The notes beneath the pieces are model-generated. The model was not told the DNA's origin and did not search any database. It worked only from the letters and a program-made list of their open reading frames with translations. Shown in pieces: positions 10,430-21,485 of a stretch of 64,000 nt of DNA; positions within the stretch are counted from its first letter, which is position 1, and each line of letters starts with the position of its first letter. The position numbers and the translations under genes were made by a program. Source of the stretch: Oscillospiraceae bacterium (GTDB lineage: Bacteria > Bacillota > Clostridia > UMGS1810); contig SVJU01000009.1 of NCBI GenBank assembly GCA_015068825.1, forward strand, positions 1-64,000. The letters are read 5' to 3'.

Positions 10430-12523
10430 TTATTTATTTTCGTTTTCTAAAAGTGCATCTTTTCTTGAAAGATTTACTCTGCCTTGTTTGTCGATTTCGA
10501 TTACTTTAACCATAATTTCATCGCCAATATTTACAACATCTTCAACCTTTTCTACTCTCTTTGTATCAAGTTTAGAGATGTGAACAAGACCATCTTTGCC
10601 TGGAAGCACTTCTACAAATGCACCAAAAGGCATAATTCTTACAACTTTACCAAGATATGTTTTTCCAAGCTCAATTTCAGCAACAATACCTTCAATGATA
10701 TCAACTGCTTTCTTTCCTGCTTCCTGGTTCTGTGCAAGAATAAATACACTTCCGTCATCTTCGATATCAATCTTAACACCTGTATCGGCAATGATTTTCT
10801 GAATTGTTTTTCCGCCGCTGCCAATAACATCACGGATTTTTTCAGGATCAATATGCATTGTGATAACTTTTGGAGCATATTTAGAAAGTTCTTCTCTTGG
10901 CTCAGGAATTGCTTTTAGCATTACTTCATCAAGAATATATTCTCTTGCTGTTTTTGTTTTGGAGAATGCTTCTTCAATAACTTCGTAAGAAAGACCTGTA
11001 ACTTTTATATCAACCTGAATTGCTGTAATACCTTTTTTAGTACCTGCAACTTTAAAGTCCATATCACCAAAGAAATCTTCAAGACCCTGAATATCAACAA
11101 ATGTTAAATGGTCATCACCATCTGTTACAAGACCGCAAGAAATACCTGCAACAGGAGCTTTAATCGGAACACCAGCATCCATAAGTGCAAGTGTGCTTCC
11201 GCAAACACTACCCTGAGAAGTAGAACCGTTTGAGCTTAATACTTCTGATACAAGTCTTATAGCATATGGGAATTCTTCAACAGAAGGAATTACAGGAGCA
11301 AGAGCTCTTTCTGCCAAAGCACCATGACCGATTTCTCTTCTTCCAGGACCTCTTGAAGGACGTGTTTCACCAACACTGTATGAAGGGAAGTTATAATGGT
11401 GCATATATCTTTTTGTTTCTTCTTCATCAAGACCATCAAGCATCTGAACATCTGCAAGAGCACCAAGTGTTGCTATAGTTAAAACCTGTGTCTGACCTCT
11501 TGTGAAAAGTCCTGAACCATGAACTCTTGGAAGAATACCAACTTTTGAAGCAAGCGGTCTTATATCCAAAAGACCTCTGCCATCAACTCTCTTATGGTCT
11601 TTAATAAGCCATTTTCTAACAATTTCTTTTTGTAATTTATAAAGACATTCGCCAAATGCAGCCTGCATATCAGGATATTCTTCTGCAAAATGTTCGCAAA
11701 CTTCTTCTGTAACTTTACCTATGCCTGCATCACGAGTCTGTTTATCATCTGTATCTAAAGCAACGCTTACTTTATCATAAGCAAATTCTTTGATTTTTTC
11801 ATATAAATCATGGTCAACATCAACTGAAGGATAGCTAAATTTTGGTTTTCCAACCTCCAATGCCATCTTATCAATGAAATCACATAGCTTTTTAATTTCT
11901 TCGTGGGCTGTTTTAATAGCATTAAGCATTATATCTTCGGGAACTTCTTTTGCGCCTGCTTCAATCATAACGATTTTTTCTCTTGTAGCAGCAACAGTAA
12001 GTTCAAGATCACTTTTTTCTCTTTGCTCTAATGTTGGATTGATAATAATTTCGCCATCCACCAAACCTACAAATACACCTGCAACCGGTCCGTTAAACGG
12101 AATATCTGAAATTGCAAGAGCAGCACCTGTACCAATCATAGCAGCTATTTCAGGAGAATTATCAATTTCAACCGACATAACAGTTGCGACAATTGAAACA
12201 TCGTTTCTTAAATCTTTTGGGAAAAGAGGTCTTATAGGTCTGTCAATTACACGAGATGTAAGTATAGCCTTTTCGGTTGGTTTACCCTCTCTTCTTGTAA
12301 AGCCGCCGGGAATTTTACCAACAGCATAAAGTTTTTCTTCATAATCAACACTTAACGGGAAAAAGTCGATTCCCTCTCTTGGTTTTGCTGCTGCAGTCGC
12401 GTTAACAAGCACAACAGTTTCACCGTATCTTACAAGTACAGAACCGTTAGCAAGACCAGCAAGCTCGCCTGTTTCTAAAGTAAGCTCTCTGCCTGCCAAA
12501 GTTGTAGTAAATTTCTTTAACAT
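10430..12523 (-). CDS. pnp: Polyribonucleotide nucleotidyltransferase
   Basis: Two RNase PH domains, KH ([20 protein letters not shown]) and S1 ([28 protein letters not shown]) domains. Confidence 0.98.
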   Translation of the reverse strand: MLKKFTTTLAGRELTLETGELAGLANGSVLVRYGETVVLVNATAAAKPREGIDFFPLSVDYEEKLYAVGKIPGGFTRREGKPTEKAILTSRVIDRPIRPLFPKDLRNDVSIVATVMSVEIDNSPEIAAMIGTGAALAISDIPFNGPVAGVFVGLVDGEIIINPTLEQREKSDLELTVAATREKIVMIEAGAKEVPEDIMLNAIKTAHEEIKKLCDFIDKMALEVGKPKFSYPSVDVDHDLYEKIKEFAYDKVSVALDTDDKQTRDAGIGKVTEEVCEHFAEEYPDMQAAFGECLYKLQKEIVRKWLIKDHKRVDGRGLLDIRPLASKVGILPRVHGSGLFTRGQTQVLTIATLGALADVQMLDGLDEEETKRYMHHYNFPSYSVGETRPSRGPGRREIGHGALAERALAPVIPSVEEFPYAIRLVSEVLSSNGSTSQGSVCGSTLALMDAGVPIKAPVAGISCGLVTDGDDHLTFVDIQGLEDFFGDMDFKVAGTKKGITAIQVDIKVTGLSYEVIEEAFSKTKTAREYILDEVMLKAIPEPREELSKYAPKVITMHIDPEKIRDVIGSGGKTIQKIIADTGVKIDIEDDGSVFILAQNQEAGKKAVDIIEGIVAEIELGKTYLGKVVRIMPFGAFVEVLPGKDGLVHISKLDTKRVEKVEDVVNIGDEIMVKVIEIDKQGRVNLSRKDALLENENK

Positions 12524-12541
12524 TTTATCCTCCTAATTAAA

Positions 12542-12634
12542 TTGGTCGTCTGCCAACTTTTAGCCATTAAATATATCATTTTTAACATTTTAAAATAACA
12601 TATTTAATCGCTAACCGTTAGGCAGATTGTCCAA
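12542..12634 (-). promoter_or_regulatory. Long imperfect hairpin in pnp 5' leader
   Basis: Nested complementary arms TTGG/CCAA, TCTGCC/GGCAGA, TTAGC/GCTAA, ATTAAATAT/ATATTTAAT immediately upstream of the pnp RBS. Confidence 0.6.
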
Positions 12635-12637
12635 GTA

Positions 12638-12683
12638 TTAAAACAGACAAAAACGGTATAGAAACCGCTTTTGTCTTGTTTTT
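12638..12683 (-). terminator. rpsO-pnp intergenic terminator
   Basis: GACAAAAGCGGT / ACCGTTTTTGTC stem then TTTTAAT on the minus strand. Confidence 0.65.
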
Positions 12684-12687
12684 GTTA

Positions 12688-12951
12688 CTATTTTCTAATG
12701 TTTAACTTTTTAATGATATCACGGTATCTTTCGATATCAATTTTCATTAAGTAGTTAAGTAGGCCTCTTCTGTCACCAACCATCTGAAGTAGACCTCTTC
12801 TTGAGTGATGGTCTTTCTGGTTAGATTTAAGATGCTCTGTTAAATGATTAATACGATAAGTCAAAATAGCGATCTGAACTTCAGGAGAACCTGTGTCATT
12901 TTCGTGTCTTTTGTAAGTATTAATAATTTCCTGCTTAATTTCTTTCTGCAT
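12688..12951 (-). CDS. rpsO: 30S ribosomal protein S15
   Basis: [65 protein letters not shown] before ATG 12951. Confidence 0.97.
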   Translation of the reverse strand: MQKEIKQEIINTYKRHENDTGSPEVQIAILTYRINHLTEHLKSNQKDHHSRRGLLQMVGDRRGLLNYLMKIDIERYRDIIKKLNIRK

Positions 12952-13037
12952 ATTTTTCACCTCCATTTTTAAAACGCCATATCACAAAGCAGTGGTTGGT
13001 GTGTCCAAAAACCTTGCGATAGGTTAACAACTATTAG

Positions 13038-13066
13038 ATTATATCACAACATTTCTAAAAAGTAAA
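13038..13066 (-). promoter_or_regulatory. Candidate sigma-A promoter for rpsO
   Basis: TTTACT-17 bp-TATAAT on the minus strand, ~85 nt upstream of the rpsO start. Confidence 0.5.
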
Positions 13067-13086
13067 TAACTTTTTTAAAATATTTT

Positions 13087-13971
13087 TTAATTTTTTCCTT
13101 TTATCGTATTTTTATCCTTTTCAAGTTGCAAAACAAGCTCATTTAAAGATGAAAATTTAACTTCGTCTCTTATTTTATCCATAAATTCAATTTTTATATT
13201 TTCACCATATATTTCCTTGTTAAAATCAATAATATGAGTTTCTATGCGTATGATATTTTTATCCTCCACTGTGGGATTAACGCCAACATTTGTCATTGCA
13301 TCAAAATATGCGTTATTATAAAAAACCTTTGTATGATACACACCGCCTGATGGAAGAACTTTGGTGCTATCATACCTTAAATTCGCGGTGGGAAATCCCA
13401 TTTTTTTGCCAAGATGCTTTCCATCTTCAACAACCCCTGACAAAGAAAAATTTCTGCCAAGCATATTGTTAGCTTTTTTTATATCTCCTAAAGATATATA
13501 TTCTCTTATTTTAGATGAGCTTATAACATCATCATCTGTTTTTAATCTTTCTATAATTGTTACGCCAATATTATTTTCATCGCACAGTTTTTTTAGAAGA
13601 TTAACATCACCTTCACGGTTTTTACCAAAATGCCAGTCATCTCCTACAACAATGTGTTTTGCACAAAATTTTGATACAAGCATATCAAAAAAACTTTTTG
13701 CACTCATATTTTTAAATTCATCACTAAAGGCCTGATAATACAAAAAATCAATATTCAAATTTTTAAATATTTCTTCTTTTTCATCTTTTGTGATAATAAA
13801 GTTATGCTTCAAAATTTCAAAAGAAAACACAAGTGTTTTAAGATTTTTTTCTTTTGCTTTTTTTAAAATTTCATCAAGAATTTTTTGGTGGCCTTTATGT
13901 ATTGCGTCAAACTTTCCAAGTGCTATGGCGCATTGAGGGATTTTATTAAATTTTCCACTTATAATCTGCAT
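13087..13971 (-). CDS. ribF: Bifunctional riboflavin kinase/FAD synthetase
   Basis: IALGKFDAIHKGHQKIL, VGDDWHFGKNREGD, SSKIREYI, GRNFSLSGVVEDGKHLGKKMGFPTANL. Confidence 0.94.
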   Translation of the reverse strand: MQIISGKFNKIPQCAIALGKFDAIHKGHQKILDEILKKAKEKNLKTLVFSFEILKHNFIITKDEKEEIFKNLNIDFLYYQAFSDEFKNMSAKSFFDMLVSKFCAKHIVVGDDWHFGKNREGDVNLLKKLCDENNIGVTIIERLKTDDDVISSSKIREYISLGDIKKANNMLGRNFSLSGVVEDGKHLGKKMGFPTANLRYDSTKVLPSGGVYHTKVFYNNAYFDAMTNVGVNPTVEDKNIIRIETHIIDFNKEIYGENIKIEFMDKIRDEVKFSSLNELVLQLEKDKNTIKGKN

Positions 13972-13983
13972 ATTTTTATCTCC

Positions 13984-14883
13984 CTATACATAAAAAAGCT
14001 TTTCAGATACAATTACATTTCTTTTGTTGTAAAATATTACTTTACCTACGCAGATAAAATTACCATCTTTATCATAAACACGGTATTTTCCTTCATCTTT
14101 GTCAAGAGTAGATTTAGCACCATTGATAAGGCGCATTTTTATTTCATCATTTACAACAATTTTTTCGTAATCTAAAAAAACCTCATCAATATTTATAATA
14201 TAATCTTTATAATTGTCAAGATTTAAGTCATCAATTTTTATAGATTTTTCAATATCAAAAATTGAACTTTTTGTTCTTACAAGACTTTCCATACACGCAC
14301 CAAAACCAAGCTTTTTTCCTATATCATCGCAAAGAGTGCGGATATATGTGCCTTTTGAGCAGCTAACCTTTATAAGTGCGTTTTCTTTGGAAACTTCACA
14401 AATTTCAATTTTTTCAATTTTTACTTTTCTTGATGTTCTTTCAACCTCAACACCACTTCTTGCATATTCATAAAGTTTTTTGCCATCAACCTTGATTGCA
14501 GAATACATTGGCGGAATTTGTTCAATCTCGCCTTCAAAGCTCAATATTGCTTCTTTTATTTCTTCAATTGAAGCACAAGGCTCTTTTTGCGAAATTACAT
14601 TACCAAAAATATCCTGAGTATCGGTTGTAATTCCAAATTTTATGCCTGCTATATATTCTTTTTGTGAATTTAAAATCATATCGCATATTTTGGTTGCCTT
14701 ACCTATACAAACAGGTAAAACACCTGTTGCTTCGGGGTCTAATGTGCCCGTATGCCCTATTTTGCGGGTATTTAAAATTCTTCTTAATTTTGCAACAACA
14801 TCGTGCGATGTATAGCCTTTTTCTTTATTTATAACAATTATTCCGTTTATATCATTCATATCTTTTTTTGATTTCATTTTCAA
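13984..14883 (-). CDS. truB: tRNA pseudouridine(55) synthase TruB
   Basis: GIIVINKEKGYTSHDVVAKLRRIL, KIGHTGTLDPEATGVLPVCIGKATK, SKGTYIRTLCDDIG. Confidence 0.96.
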   Translation of the reverse strand: MKMKSKKDMNDINGIIVINKEKGYTSHDVVAKLRRILNTRKIGHTGTLDPEATGVLPVCIGKATKICDMILNSQKEYIAGIKFGITTDTQDIFGNVISQKEPCASIEEIKEAILSFEGEIEQIPPMYSAIKVDGKKLYEYARSGVEVERTSRKVKIEKIEICEVSKENALIKVSCSKGTYIRTLCDDIGKKLGFGACMESLVRTKSSIFDIEKSIKIDDLNLDNYKDYIINIDEVFLDYEKIVVNDEIKMRLINGAKSTLDKDEGKYRVYDKDGNFICVGKVIFYNKRNVIVSEKLFYV

Positions 14884-15814
14884 TCGCCTTTATAAGTTTA
14901 TTACACACATCTTCAAACGAAGTATCAAAGAAGCTTACGCCTGCGGCTCTTACATGTCCGCCACCGCCAAAGGATGCTGCAATTTTAGAAACATCAATAT
15001 ATTTGTTTGAACGAAGACTTACCTTTATTTCGTCTTTTCTTATCTTTATAAACATACCAACTTCAACACCTTTTATCTGTCGTGGAAGTGACGACAAAAA
15101 TTCAACCTCGTCAAAGCTAAGTCCGTTTTTTTCAAGATAGTCGTAATGAACATAGGAATAAGCAATTTTTCCATCCATAACAAGCTTTAAATTTGACAAA
15201 ACATATTCATTTGCTTTAAGCTGATTTAATGTAACCTCATCGTACATTGCGCGGGTAATATCAGAAAATTCACCGTAAATATCATAAAGCTCACCGGCAA
15301 TTTTAAATGTTTTTGATGTGGTATTTGAAAACTTGAAATTACCCGTATCAGATGAAATAGAGCAAAACATATACATTGCATCATTTTTATCGGGCAGGAT
15401 ATCAAAAATTTTATACATACTGTGTATAACTTCACCTGTTGCCGATGCATTTGAATCAACAAAAGAAAAGAGAGCAAATTCATTATTTGTTACATGATGA
15501 TCTATTGAAAAAGATGTTTCGCATTTATTAAAAACTTCATTATCGAAAAGGCGCATTTTATCAGCACAGTCTACACAAAAAGCAGTTTTGTATTCAAAAT
15601 CAGAAGGTGCAACAAACCCATCAAGCGATAAAAAATCAACATTTTTAGGCATATTTTCACTGATGTTAACAATATAAGCAGTTTTGTTCAACTTTCTTAA
15701 AAGCGAACACAAAGAAAGTGCTGAACCAACCGAATCACCATCTGGATTTATATGCGGTATTATTATAAAATCGTCATATTTTAAAACATTTTCACAAATA
15801 TCAAACAAATTCAT
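14852..15814 (-). CDS. DHH/DHHA1 phosphoesterase (NrnA-like oligoribonuclease/pAp phosphatase)
   Basis: IIPHINPDGDSVGSALSL, SIDHHVTN, FGGGGHVRAAG. Confidence 0.93.
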   Translation of the reverse strand: MNLFDICENVLKYDDFIIIPHINPDGDSVGSALSLCSLLRKLNKTAYIVNISENMPKNVDFLSLDGFVAPSDFEYKTAFCVDCADKMRLFDNEVFNKCETSFSIDHHVTNNEFALFSFVDSNASATGEVIHSMYKIFDILPDKNDAMYMFCSISSDTGNFKFSNTTSKTFKIAGELYDIYGEFSDITRAMYDEVTLNQLKANEYVLSNLKLVMDGKIAYSYVHYDYLEKNGLSFDEVEFLSSLPRQIKGVEVGMFIKIRKDEIKVSLRSNKYIDVSKIAASFGGGGHVRAAGVSFFDTSFEDVCNKLIKAIENEIKKRYE

Positions 15815-16179
15815 TATTCTTCACTCTCGTTTTTATTAATCTTATGAATAATTTCGTTTATGTGTATTCCGTATTCAACAGAATTATCAAGCACAAACTT
15901 AAATTCGGGGGTATTTCTTAAATCAAGTCGTATAGAAATTTCTCTTCGAACAAACCCCTTGGCATTATTCAGAGCATCAACGCTGTTTTTCTTTTCTTCG
16001 TCAGTTCCCATAACACTAATATATGCTTTTGCAAACTTTAAATCCTTTGTAACATCAACTGCAACTACCGATACCAAAGGCGCAAGTCGGGGATCTTTTA
16101 ATGTACGGATAACATCTGAAAGCTCGCGTCTTACTTCTTCTTTAATTCTTTCGATTCTATTGCCAGCCATAATTAACAC
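15814..16179 (-). CDS. rbfA: 30S ribosome-binding factor A
   Basis: NRIERIKEEVRRELSDVIRTLKDPRL...VTKDLKFAKAYISVMG; syntenic with infB and truB. Confidence 0.94.
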   Translation of the reverse strand: MLIMAGNRIERIKEEVRRELSDVIRTLKDPRLAPLVSVVAVDVTKDLKFAKAYISVMGTDEEKKNSVDALNNAKGFVRREISIRLDLRNTPEFKFVLDNSVEYGIHINEIIHKINKNESEE

Positions 16180-16191
16180 TAACTCCTTTAA

Positions 16192-16226
16192 TTCATTTTA
16201 AGCCGCATAAATTATGCGGCTTAAAA
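16192..16226 (-). other. infB-rbfA intercistronic hairpin
   Basis: TTTTAAGCCGCATAA / ATGCGGCTTAAAA inverted repeat; no clear minus-strand T tract. Confidence 0.5.
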
Positions 16227-16232
16227 ATTTAA

Positions 16233-18536
16233 TTATCGTGCAACTTCTTCCATAACAAACGATTCTATAATGTCGCCTTCTTTAATGTCATTAAAGTTTT
16301 CGATACCGATACCACATTCGTATCCTGATGCAACTTCTTTAGCATCGTCTTTGAATCGTTTTAAACTTGAAAGAACACCTTCGTGAACAATAATGCCGTC
16401 ACGAACAATTCTTGTCTGTGAGTTTCTTGTGATTTTGCCGTCAAGAACATAACATCCTGCAATTGTACCTACATTTGATACTTTAAAGGTTGTTCTTACT
16501 TCTGCATGACCCAAAACATTTTCTTTAAATTCTGGTGCAAGCATACCCTTCATAGCAGCTTCAATTTCTTCGATTGCATCATAAATAATTCTGTATAGAC
16601 GCATATCAACATTATCTCTTTTTGCTGATGCAGTAGCACCGCTGTCAGGTCGTACATTAAAGCCAACTATAATAGCATTTGATGCAGATGCAAGCATAAC
16701 GTCAGATTCCGTAATACCACCAACACCGCCATGAATACATCTTACTCTTACTTCTTCGTTAGATAACTTTTCAAGTGACTGTTTAACGGCTTCAACAGAA
16801 CCCTGAACATCGGCTTTAACAATGATGTTAAGGTCTTTTACTTCACCTTCTTTAATCTGGTCAAATAAAGCATCAAGAGAAACAGCCTGACGAGATAAAG
16901 TATTTTCATCTTTGATTTTCTGTTTTCTCTTTTCAACAACATTTCTTGCCTTTTTCTCATCTGTAACAGCATAGAAGATATCGCCACCAACGGGAACTTC
17001 GCTAAGACCGATAATTTCAACAGGAACTGATGGTCCTGCTTTTTTAACAGCATTACCTCTGTCATCAACCATTGCTCTTACTCTACCTACCGCAGTACCG
17101 GCAACAACTATATCTCCTGCTCTTAAAGTACCATTCTGAACAAGAACTGTTGCAACAGGCCCCCTACCTTTATCAAGCTGAGATTCAATAACTGTACCTT
17201 TTGCTTTTCTATCAGGATTTGCTTTTAATTCCTTCATTTCGGCAACCAAAATTACCATTTCAAGAAGTTCTTCGATATTCTGTCTGTGTTTAGCAGAAAT
17301 CTGAACACAGATTGTATCGCCACCCCATGCCTCAGGAATAAGTTCGTACTCTGTCAATTCCTGCATAATTCTGTCAGGGTTTGCACCCTCTTTATCAATT
17401 TTATTTATTGCAACAATAATTGTAACACCAGCAGCTTTTGCATGGTTAATTGCCTCAATTGTCTGTGGCATAATACCATCATCAGCCGCAACAACCAAAA
17501 TTGCAATATCAGTAACCTGAGCACCTCTTGCACGCATTGCAGTAAATGCTTCGTGTCCCGGTGTATCAAGGAAAGTAATCTTTTTATCGTTGATTCTTAC
17601 ACGATAAGCACCGATGTGCTGTGTAATACCGCCCGCTTCGCTTGCAGTAACATTTGTACTTCTTATTGCATCAAGAAGTGAAGTTTTACCATGGTCAACA
17701 TGGCCCATTACAACAACAACAGGAGAACGCGGTTTTAAGCTTTCAGGTGCATCCTCAGTATCATTGAACAAAACATCTTCTTCTGTAACAATAACCTCTT
17801 TTATAATAGAAAATCCTAAATCTTCACCAACTAAAGAAGCCGTATCAAAATCTATAACCTGACTCACTGACGCCATTATACCAAGTTCAAAAAGTTTTTT
17901 AACAACAGTTGCTGCATTAACCTCAAGTCGTTCCGCAAAATCACCAACAGAAATTTCATCAGGAACCATAATATCTTTTACTTCAACAACTTCTTTTTTC
18001 TCTTTTTCCTTTTTAGCAACAGGCATATTCTTTTCAATCTTTTTATGCTGCGAGCCTTTTTTTAGTTTTTGCTTTTTCTCAACATTTGATACCTTTTCAA
18101 TATCAACAAGCTGTTCAATTTTTTCTGTATCAAGTTTTTCCAAATCAACAACATTCTGTCGAGTGTCGACAACTTTTAAATTATCCTGTTTAACTATTTT
18201 TAAAGATTCTTCGCTTACTTCTTCAATAACGATTTCTTCTTTTTTATCTTCTGTTTCTTTCGAATCTGCTTTTTCTTCTTTTGCTTTTTTCGATTTTTCT
18301 TCAGCAATTTTTTTCTTTTCTTCTTTTTGCTGTGCAAAATACTCTTCTATTGTTTTTCCGTCATCAAATTTATTTAAGTATATTGCAAAAATAAGATTTA
18401 TATCGTCAGGCTCAAGCTTTGCAGAATGGTTTTTCATAACAATACCATGATCGGCAAATACACCTATAAGTTCTTTACTTTGAACGCCAAAATCTTTTGC
18501 TATTTCGTGAATTTTTGGTTGTGCCAAATCTACCAC
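16233..18536 (-). CDS. infB: Translation initiation factor IF-2
   Basis: [56 protein letters not shown]. Start may be the TTG at 18527 rather than GTG 18536. Confidence 0.97.
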   Translation of the reverse strand: MVDLAQPKIHEIAKDFGVQSKELIGVFADHGIVMKNHSAKLEPDDINLIFAIYLNKFDDGKTIEEYFAQQKEEKKKIAEEKSKKAKEEKADSKETEDKKEEIVIEEVSEESLKIVKQDNLKVVDTRQNVVDLEKLDTEKIEQLVDIEKVSNVEKKQKLKKGSQHKKIEKNMPVAKKEKEKKEVVEVKDIMVPDEISVGDFAERLEVNAATVVKKLFELGIMASVSQVIDFDTASLVGEDLGFSIIKEVIVTEEDVLFNDTEDAPESLKPRSPVVVVMGHVDHGKTSLLDAIRSTNVTASEAGGITQHIGAYRVRINDKKITFLDTPGHEAFTAMRARGAQVTDIAILVVAADDGIMPQTIEAINHAKAAGVTIIVAINKIDKEGANPDRIMQELTEYELIPEAWGGDTICVQISAKHRQNIEELLEMVILVAEMKELKANPDRKAKGTVIESQLDKGRGPVATVLVQNGTLRAGDIVVAGTAVGRVRAMVDDRGNAVKKAGPSVPVEIIGLSEVPVGGDIFYAVTDEKKARNVVEKRKQKIKDENTLSRQAVSLDALFDQIKEGEVKDLNIIVKADVQGSVEAVKQSLEKLSNEEVRVRCIHGGVGGITESDVMLASASNAIIVGFNVRPDSGATASAKRDNVDMRLYRIIYDAIEEIEAAMKGMLAPEFKENVLGHAEVRTTFKVSNVGTIAGCYVLDGKITRNSQTRIVRDGIIVHEGVLSSLKRFKDDAKEVASGYECGIGIENFNDIKEGDIIESFVMEEVAR

Positions 18537-18541
18537 CTCCG

Positions 18542-18844
18542 TTAAATTTGAAGCAGGTTCTTTTTAACAAGTCCTGCCAGACCCTCGTCACAAACTGCCA
18601 CACAAGCATTAAAATCGTTTCCGATAGCATGCCCGAGGTTTAACATATTACCAAATGTTACATACTCAACATTATAGTATTTACAACTGTCAGTAATATT
18701 TTTATGTGTGTTTTTTGAAATATCTTCTGCAAGTATCACAAGATACGCCATACCGCTTATAATTGCATCTTTGCAGTTTTTTTCACCGCTTTTCACTTTT
18801 CCGGCTCTTTTTGCAAGCCCTAATGCTTTATATACTTTATCCAT
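18542..18844 (-). CDS. L7Ae/L30e-family ribosome-associated protein (YlxQ-like)
   Basis: [23 protein letters not shown]...[19 protein letters not shown] 18844 just upstream of the ylxR stop; nusA-infB synteny. Confidence 0.88.
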   Translation of the reverse strand: MDKVYKALGLAKRAGKVKSGEKNCKDAIISGMAYLVILAEDISKNTHKNITDSCKYYNVEYVTFGNMLNLGHAIGNDFNACVAVCDEGLAGLVKKNLLQI

Positions 18845-19109
18845 TATCTTCACCGCACATTTTGAATAGCTCATCATAAACTTTACTTTCAACCTCGCAT
18901 CTTAGCGCCCTTGAAAGCTTGGATTTTTTTTGCGCATTAGCTATACATTTTTCGTTTTTGCATAGATATGCTCCTCTGCCAAAAGTCTTGTTATCCAAAC
19001 CTAACACGACTTCTCCGTCTTTTTGTCTGACAACTTTTAAGAGCATATCCTGACTAAACTTTTTCATACAACCTATGCAAGTGCGGGTAGGAATATAAGT
19101 TTTATTCAC
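18837..19109 (-). CDS. YlxR/DUF448-family RNA-binding protein
   Basis: PTRTCIGCMKKFSQDMLLKVVRQKDG...KTFGRGAYLCKNEKCI. Confidence 0.93.
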   Translation of the reverse strand: MNKTYIPTRTCIGCMKKFSQDMLLKVVRQKDGEVVLGLDNKTFGRGAYLCKNEKCIANAQKKSKLSRALRCEVESKVYDELFKMCGEDNG

Positions 19110-19131
19110 AAAACCACCTCATACCACATAA

Positions 19132-20163
19132 TTAGTCTCGGTCGCTTTTTATATCGATTTTAAATCCTGTAAGTCTTGCCGCAAGACGGGCATTCTGTCC
19201 TTCTTTACCGATAGCTAAAGAAAGCTGAGAAAAAGGAACAATAATATGTGCCTGCTTATTGTCTTTATCAACATCAAGCGAAATTACCTCTGCAGGACTT
19301 AATGCTGCTCTTATAAATTCGCCTGCATCTTCACTGTATTTAACAATATCAATTTTTTCACCATTCAGCTCATCAATAATAACCTGAACTCTTGCGCCTT
19401 TTGCGCCGATACAAGCACCAATCGGGTCAACATTTTCGTTGTTTGTTTTAACAGCCATTTTGGTTCTTGAACCAGCTTCACGCGAAATGCTCATTATTTC
19501 AACAATTCCATCCTGAATTTCAGGAATTTCATTTTCAAACAATTTTTGAACTAACTGTGCTTTTGATCTTGATACAGTAATTATAGGTCCTTTTGTGGTT
19601 TTTCTTACTTCACTCACATAAACCTTTAAGTGCTTATGGAAAGTATATAATTCACCAGGAACCTGTTCTGATGGTGGAAGAAGTGTTTCTGCCTTACCAA
19701 CATCAAGATATATGTTTTTCTTTTCAATTCTCTGAATAACACCTTCAATAACAGTATGTTCTTTTTGAGAAAATTCTTCGTAGATATTCTCTCTTTCAAC
19801 TTCTCTTATTTTTTGTGTTACCATTTGTTTTGCAGTTTGTGCTGCTATTCTTCCAAATGTTTTTGGGGTTGCATCAATTTCAACTTCACTTCCTACATCA
19901 TAATGCTTGCTTATTTTCTGTGCTTCTTCAAGTGAAATTTCAACCTGAGGATCAACAACCTCTTCAACAACCTGTTTTTTTGCAAAAACCCTTACAACAC
20001 CAGTCTTGTTATCGATATTTACAAAAACATTGTCCTGATTTGTATTGTAATTCTTTTTGTAAGCCGATATAAGTGCGGTTTCAATGGTTTCAAGCAAAAC
20101 TTCTTTCTTAATATTTTTTTCTTTTTCAATTTCGTCCAACGCCATTATAAACTCGCTGTTCAT
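19132..20163 (-). CDS. nusA: Transcription termination/antitermination factor NusA
   Basis: VYVSEVRKTTKGPIITVSRSKAQLVQKLFENEIPEIQDGIVEIMSISREAGSRTKMAV, DPIGACIGAKGARVQVIIDELNGEKIDIV. Confidence 0.97.
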   Translation of the reverse strand: MNSEFIMALDEIEKEKNIKKEVLLETIETALISAYKKNYNTNQDNVFVNIDNKTGVVRVFAKKQVVEEVVDPQVEISLEEAQKISKHYDVGSEVEIDATPKTFGRIAAQTAKQMVTQKIREVERENIYEEFSQKEHTVIEGVIQRIEKKNIYLDVGKAETLLPPSEQVPGELYTFHKHLKVYVSEVRKTTKGPIITVSRSKAQLVQKLFENEIPEIQDGIVEIMSISREAGSRTKMAVKTNNENVDPIGACIGAKGARVQVIIDELNGEKIDIVKYSEDAGEFIRAALSPAEVISLDVDKDNKQAHIIVPFSQLSLAIGKEGQNARLAARLTGFKIDIKSDRD

Positions 20164-20203
20164 TTTGTTATACGCCCCTTTTCTTTATACAAATATTTAA
20201 TTA

Positions 20204-20668
20204 CTAAAATTTTATTGCAAGCTTTATATAAGCACATTTTTGAATTTCAATATTTATTTCTTCTTTTCCAGTTTTTATTACAATATAATCATCACCATAA
20301 GAAGAAAGTTCACCTGTAAGTACTTTCTGACCGTTCATTTTGTTATAAAGTCCAACATCAATGTCAAAACCTAAATATTTTTCATAATCATCATTATTAC
20401 GAAGCGGTCTGTCAATGCCGGGTGATGAGACCTCTAGCAAATATTCATTTGGAATTGGGTCTTTCTTATCAAGCTCATCACTAAGCTTTCTGCTTACCTT
20501 TTCGCAGTCATCAATCGAAATGTGCTCATCCACATTCTCTTTTTCAATAAAAACTCGAAGAACATAGTCTGTGCCTTCTTTTTTATATTCAACATCAAAT
20601 ATTTCACAGCCGTTTTCTTTAGCAATAGGATAAGCAATCTCATAAACAGCATCGGTAATTTTTGCCAT
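20204..20668 (-). CDS. rimP: Ribosome maturation factor RimP
   Basis: MAKITDAVYEIAYPIAKENGCEIFDVEYKKEG...LEVSSPGIDRPLRNNDDYEKYLG; ATG 20668 preceded by AGGAGGGG; the longer ORF-track start is unlikely. Confidence 0.93.
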   Translation of the reverse strand: MAKITDAVYEIAYPIAKENGCEIFDVEYKKEGTDYVLRVFIEKENVDEHISIDDCEKVSRKLSDELDKKDPIPNEYLLEVSSPGIDRPLRNNDDYEKYLGFDIDVGLYNKMNGQKVLTGELSSYGDDYIVIKTGKEEINIEIQKCAYIKLAIKF

Positions 20669-20695
20669 TTTACCCCTCCTTTTTTTATTTCCCCA

Positions 20696-20735
20696 TACAA
20701 TACGAAAGAGTGGGTTTTGCCCACTCTCAAAGTTA
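20696..20735 (-). ncRNA. Candidate rimP-leader RNA hairpin
   Basis: Minus strand GAGAGTGGGCAAAACCCACTCTTTCGTATTG directly upstream of rimP; matches my recollection of the Firmicutes rimP (ylxS) leader motif. Confidence 0.6.
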
Positions 20736-20820
20736 AATAGTATTAAGTTATTTATATGATAACACATATTTTATAAAAAATCAAGCATTTTTACCTTATT
20801 TTTCAAGTTTTATAAGTATT

Positions 20821-21468
20821 TTACTCGTTTATAACTTTTTTATGCACTTTTTTTGGGATTTTTATATCAATAACCATTACTTTTCCTGTATAAAGTCTTG
20901 TTTCTGCGCTCTTATGTGCATATTTTAAACTGTCAAACGAAAGTGTAAAATCAGCTTTTATGGTGTCAGAAACCGCAACACACAAATCTGCATTAAGACC
21001 ACTTGGAATATCCAAGGCTACTTTTGGTGCATCTGATGAATTTATAAATTTTGCAACTTCGCAAATCTCATCCTTAAACTCTCCGTGAAAACCAGTTCCG
21101 TATATGGCATCAATAATAACATCAGCATCAACTTTTCCTTTTGCAATTTTAAAATCGCAATATATATTTACATTCATATCGTTCAAAAGCTCATAATTTT
21201 TACATGCATCTTCGGTTTTTGGATAACCACAACACAAAACAACATTGCACAAAACGCCATTATTAGCAAAATATCTTGCAACAACAAATCCATCTCCGGC
21301 GTTATTTCCGTTTCCGCAAAAAATCGTTACACTCTTTGGATTAAATTTTTCCTTTATAAATTTATATGCACCAAATCCCGCATTTTCCATCATTTGATAG
21401 TAGCTATGCCCCATTAAATCTGCCTGTTTTTCAATTTCCTTCATTTGTGCAACACTTACTACTCTCAT
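20821..21468 (-). CDS. nnrE: NAD(P)H-hydrate epimerase (YjeF N-terminal domain only)
   Basis: MRVVSVAQMKEIEKQADLMG, FCGNGNNAGDGFVVARYF, DVIIDAIYGTGFHGE, DIPSGLNAD; no dehydratase domain. Confidence 0.88.
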   Translation of the reverse strand: MRVVSVAQMKEIEKQADLMGHSYYQMMENAGFGAYKFIKEKFNPKSVTIFCGNGNNAGDGFVVARYFANNGVLCNVVLCCGYPKTEDACKNYELLNDMNVNIYCDFKIAKGKVDADVIIDAIYGTGFHGEFKDEICEVAKFINSSDAPKVALDIPSGLNADLCVAVSDTIKADFTLSFDSLKYAHKSAETRLYTGKVMVIDIKIPKKVHKKVINE

Positions 21469-21485
21469 TTTTACCACCCTTTCAA

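Noticed and set aside
11874-12329. 151-aa plus-strand ORF antisense to pnp
   Set aside because: Overlaps a highly conserved gene; shadow ORF.
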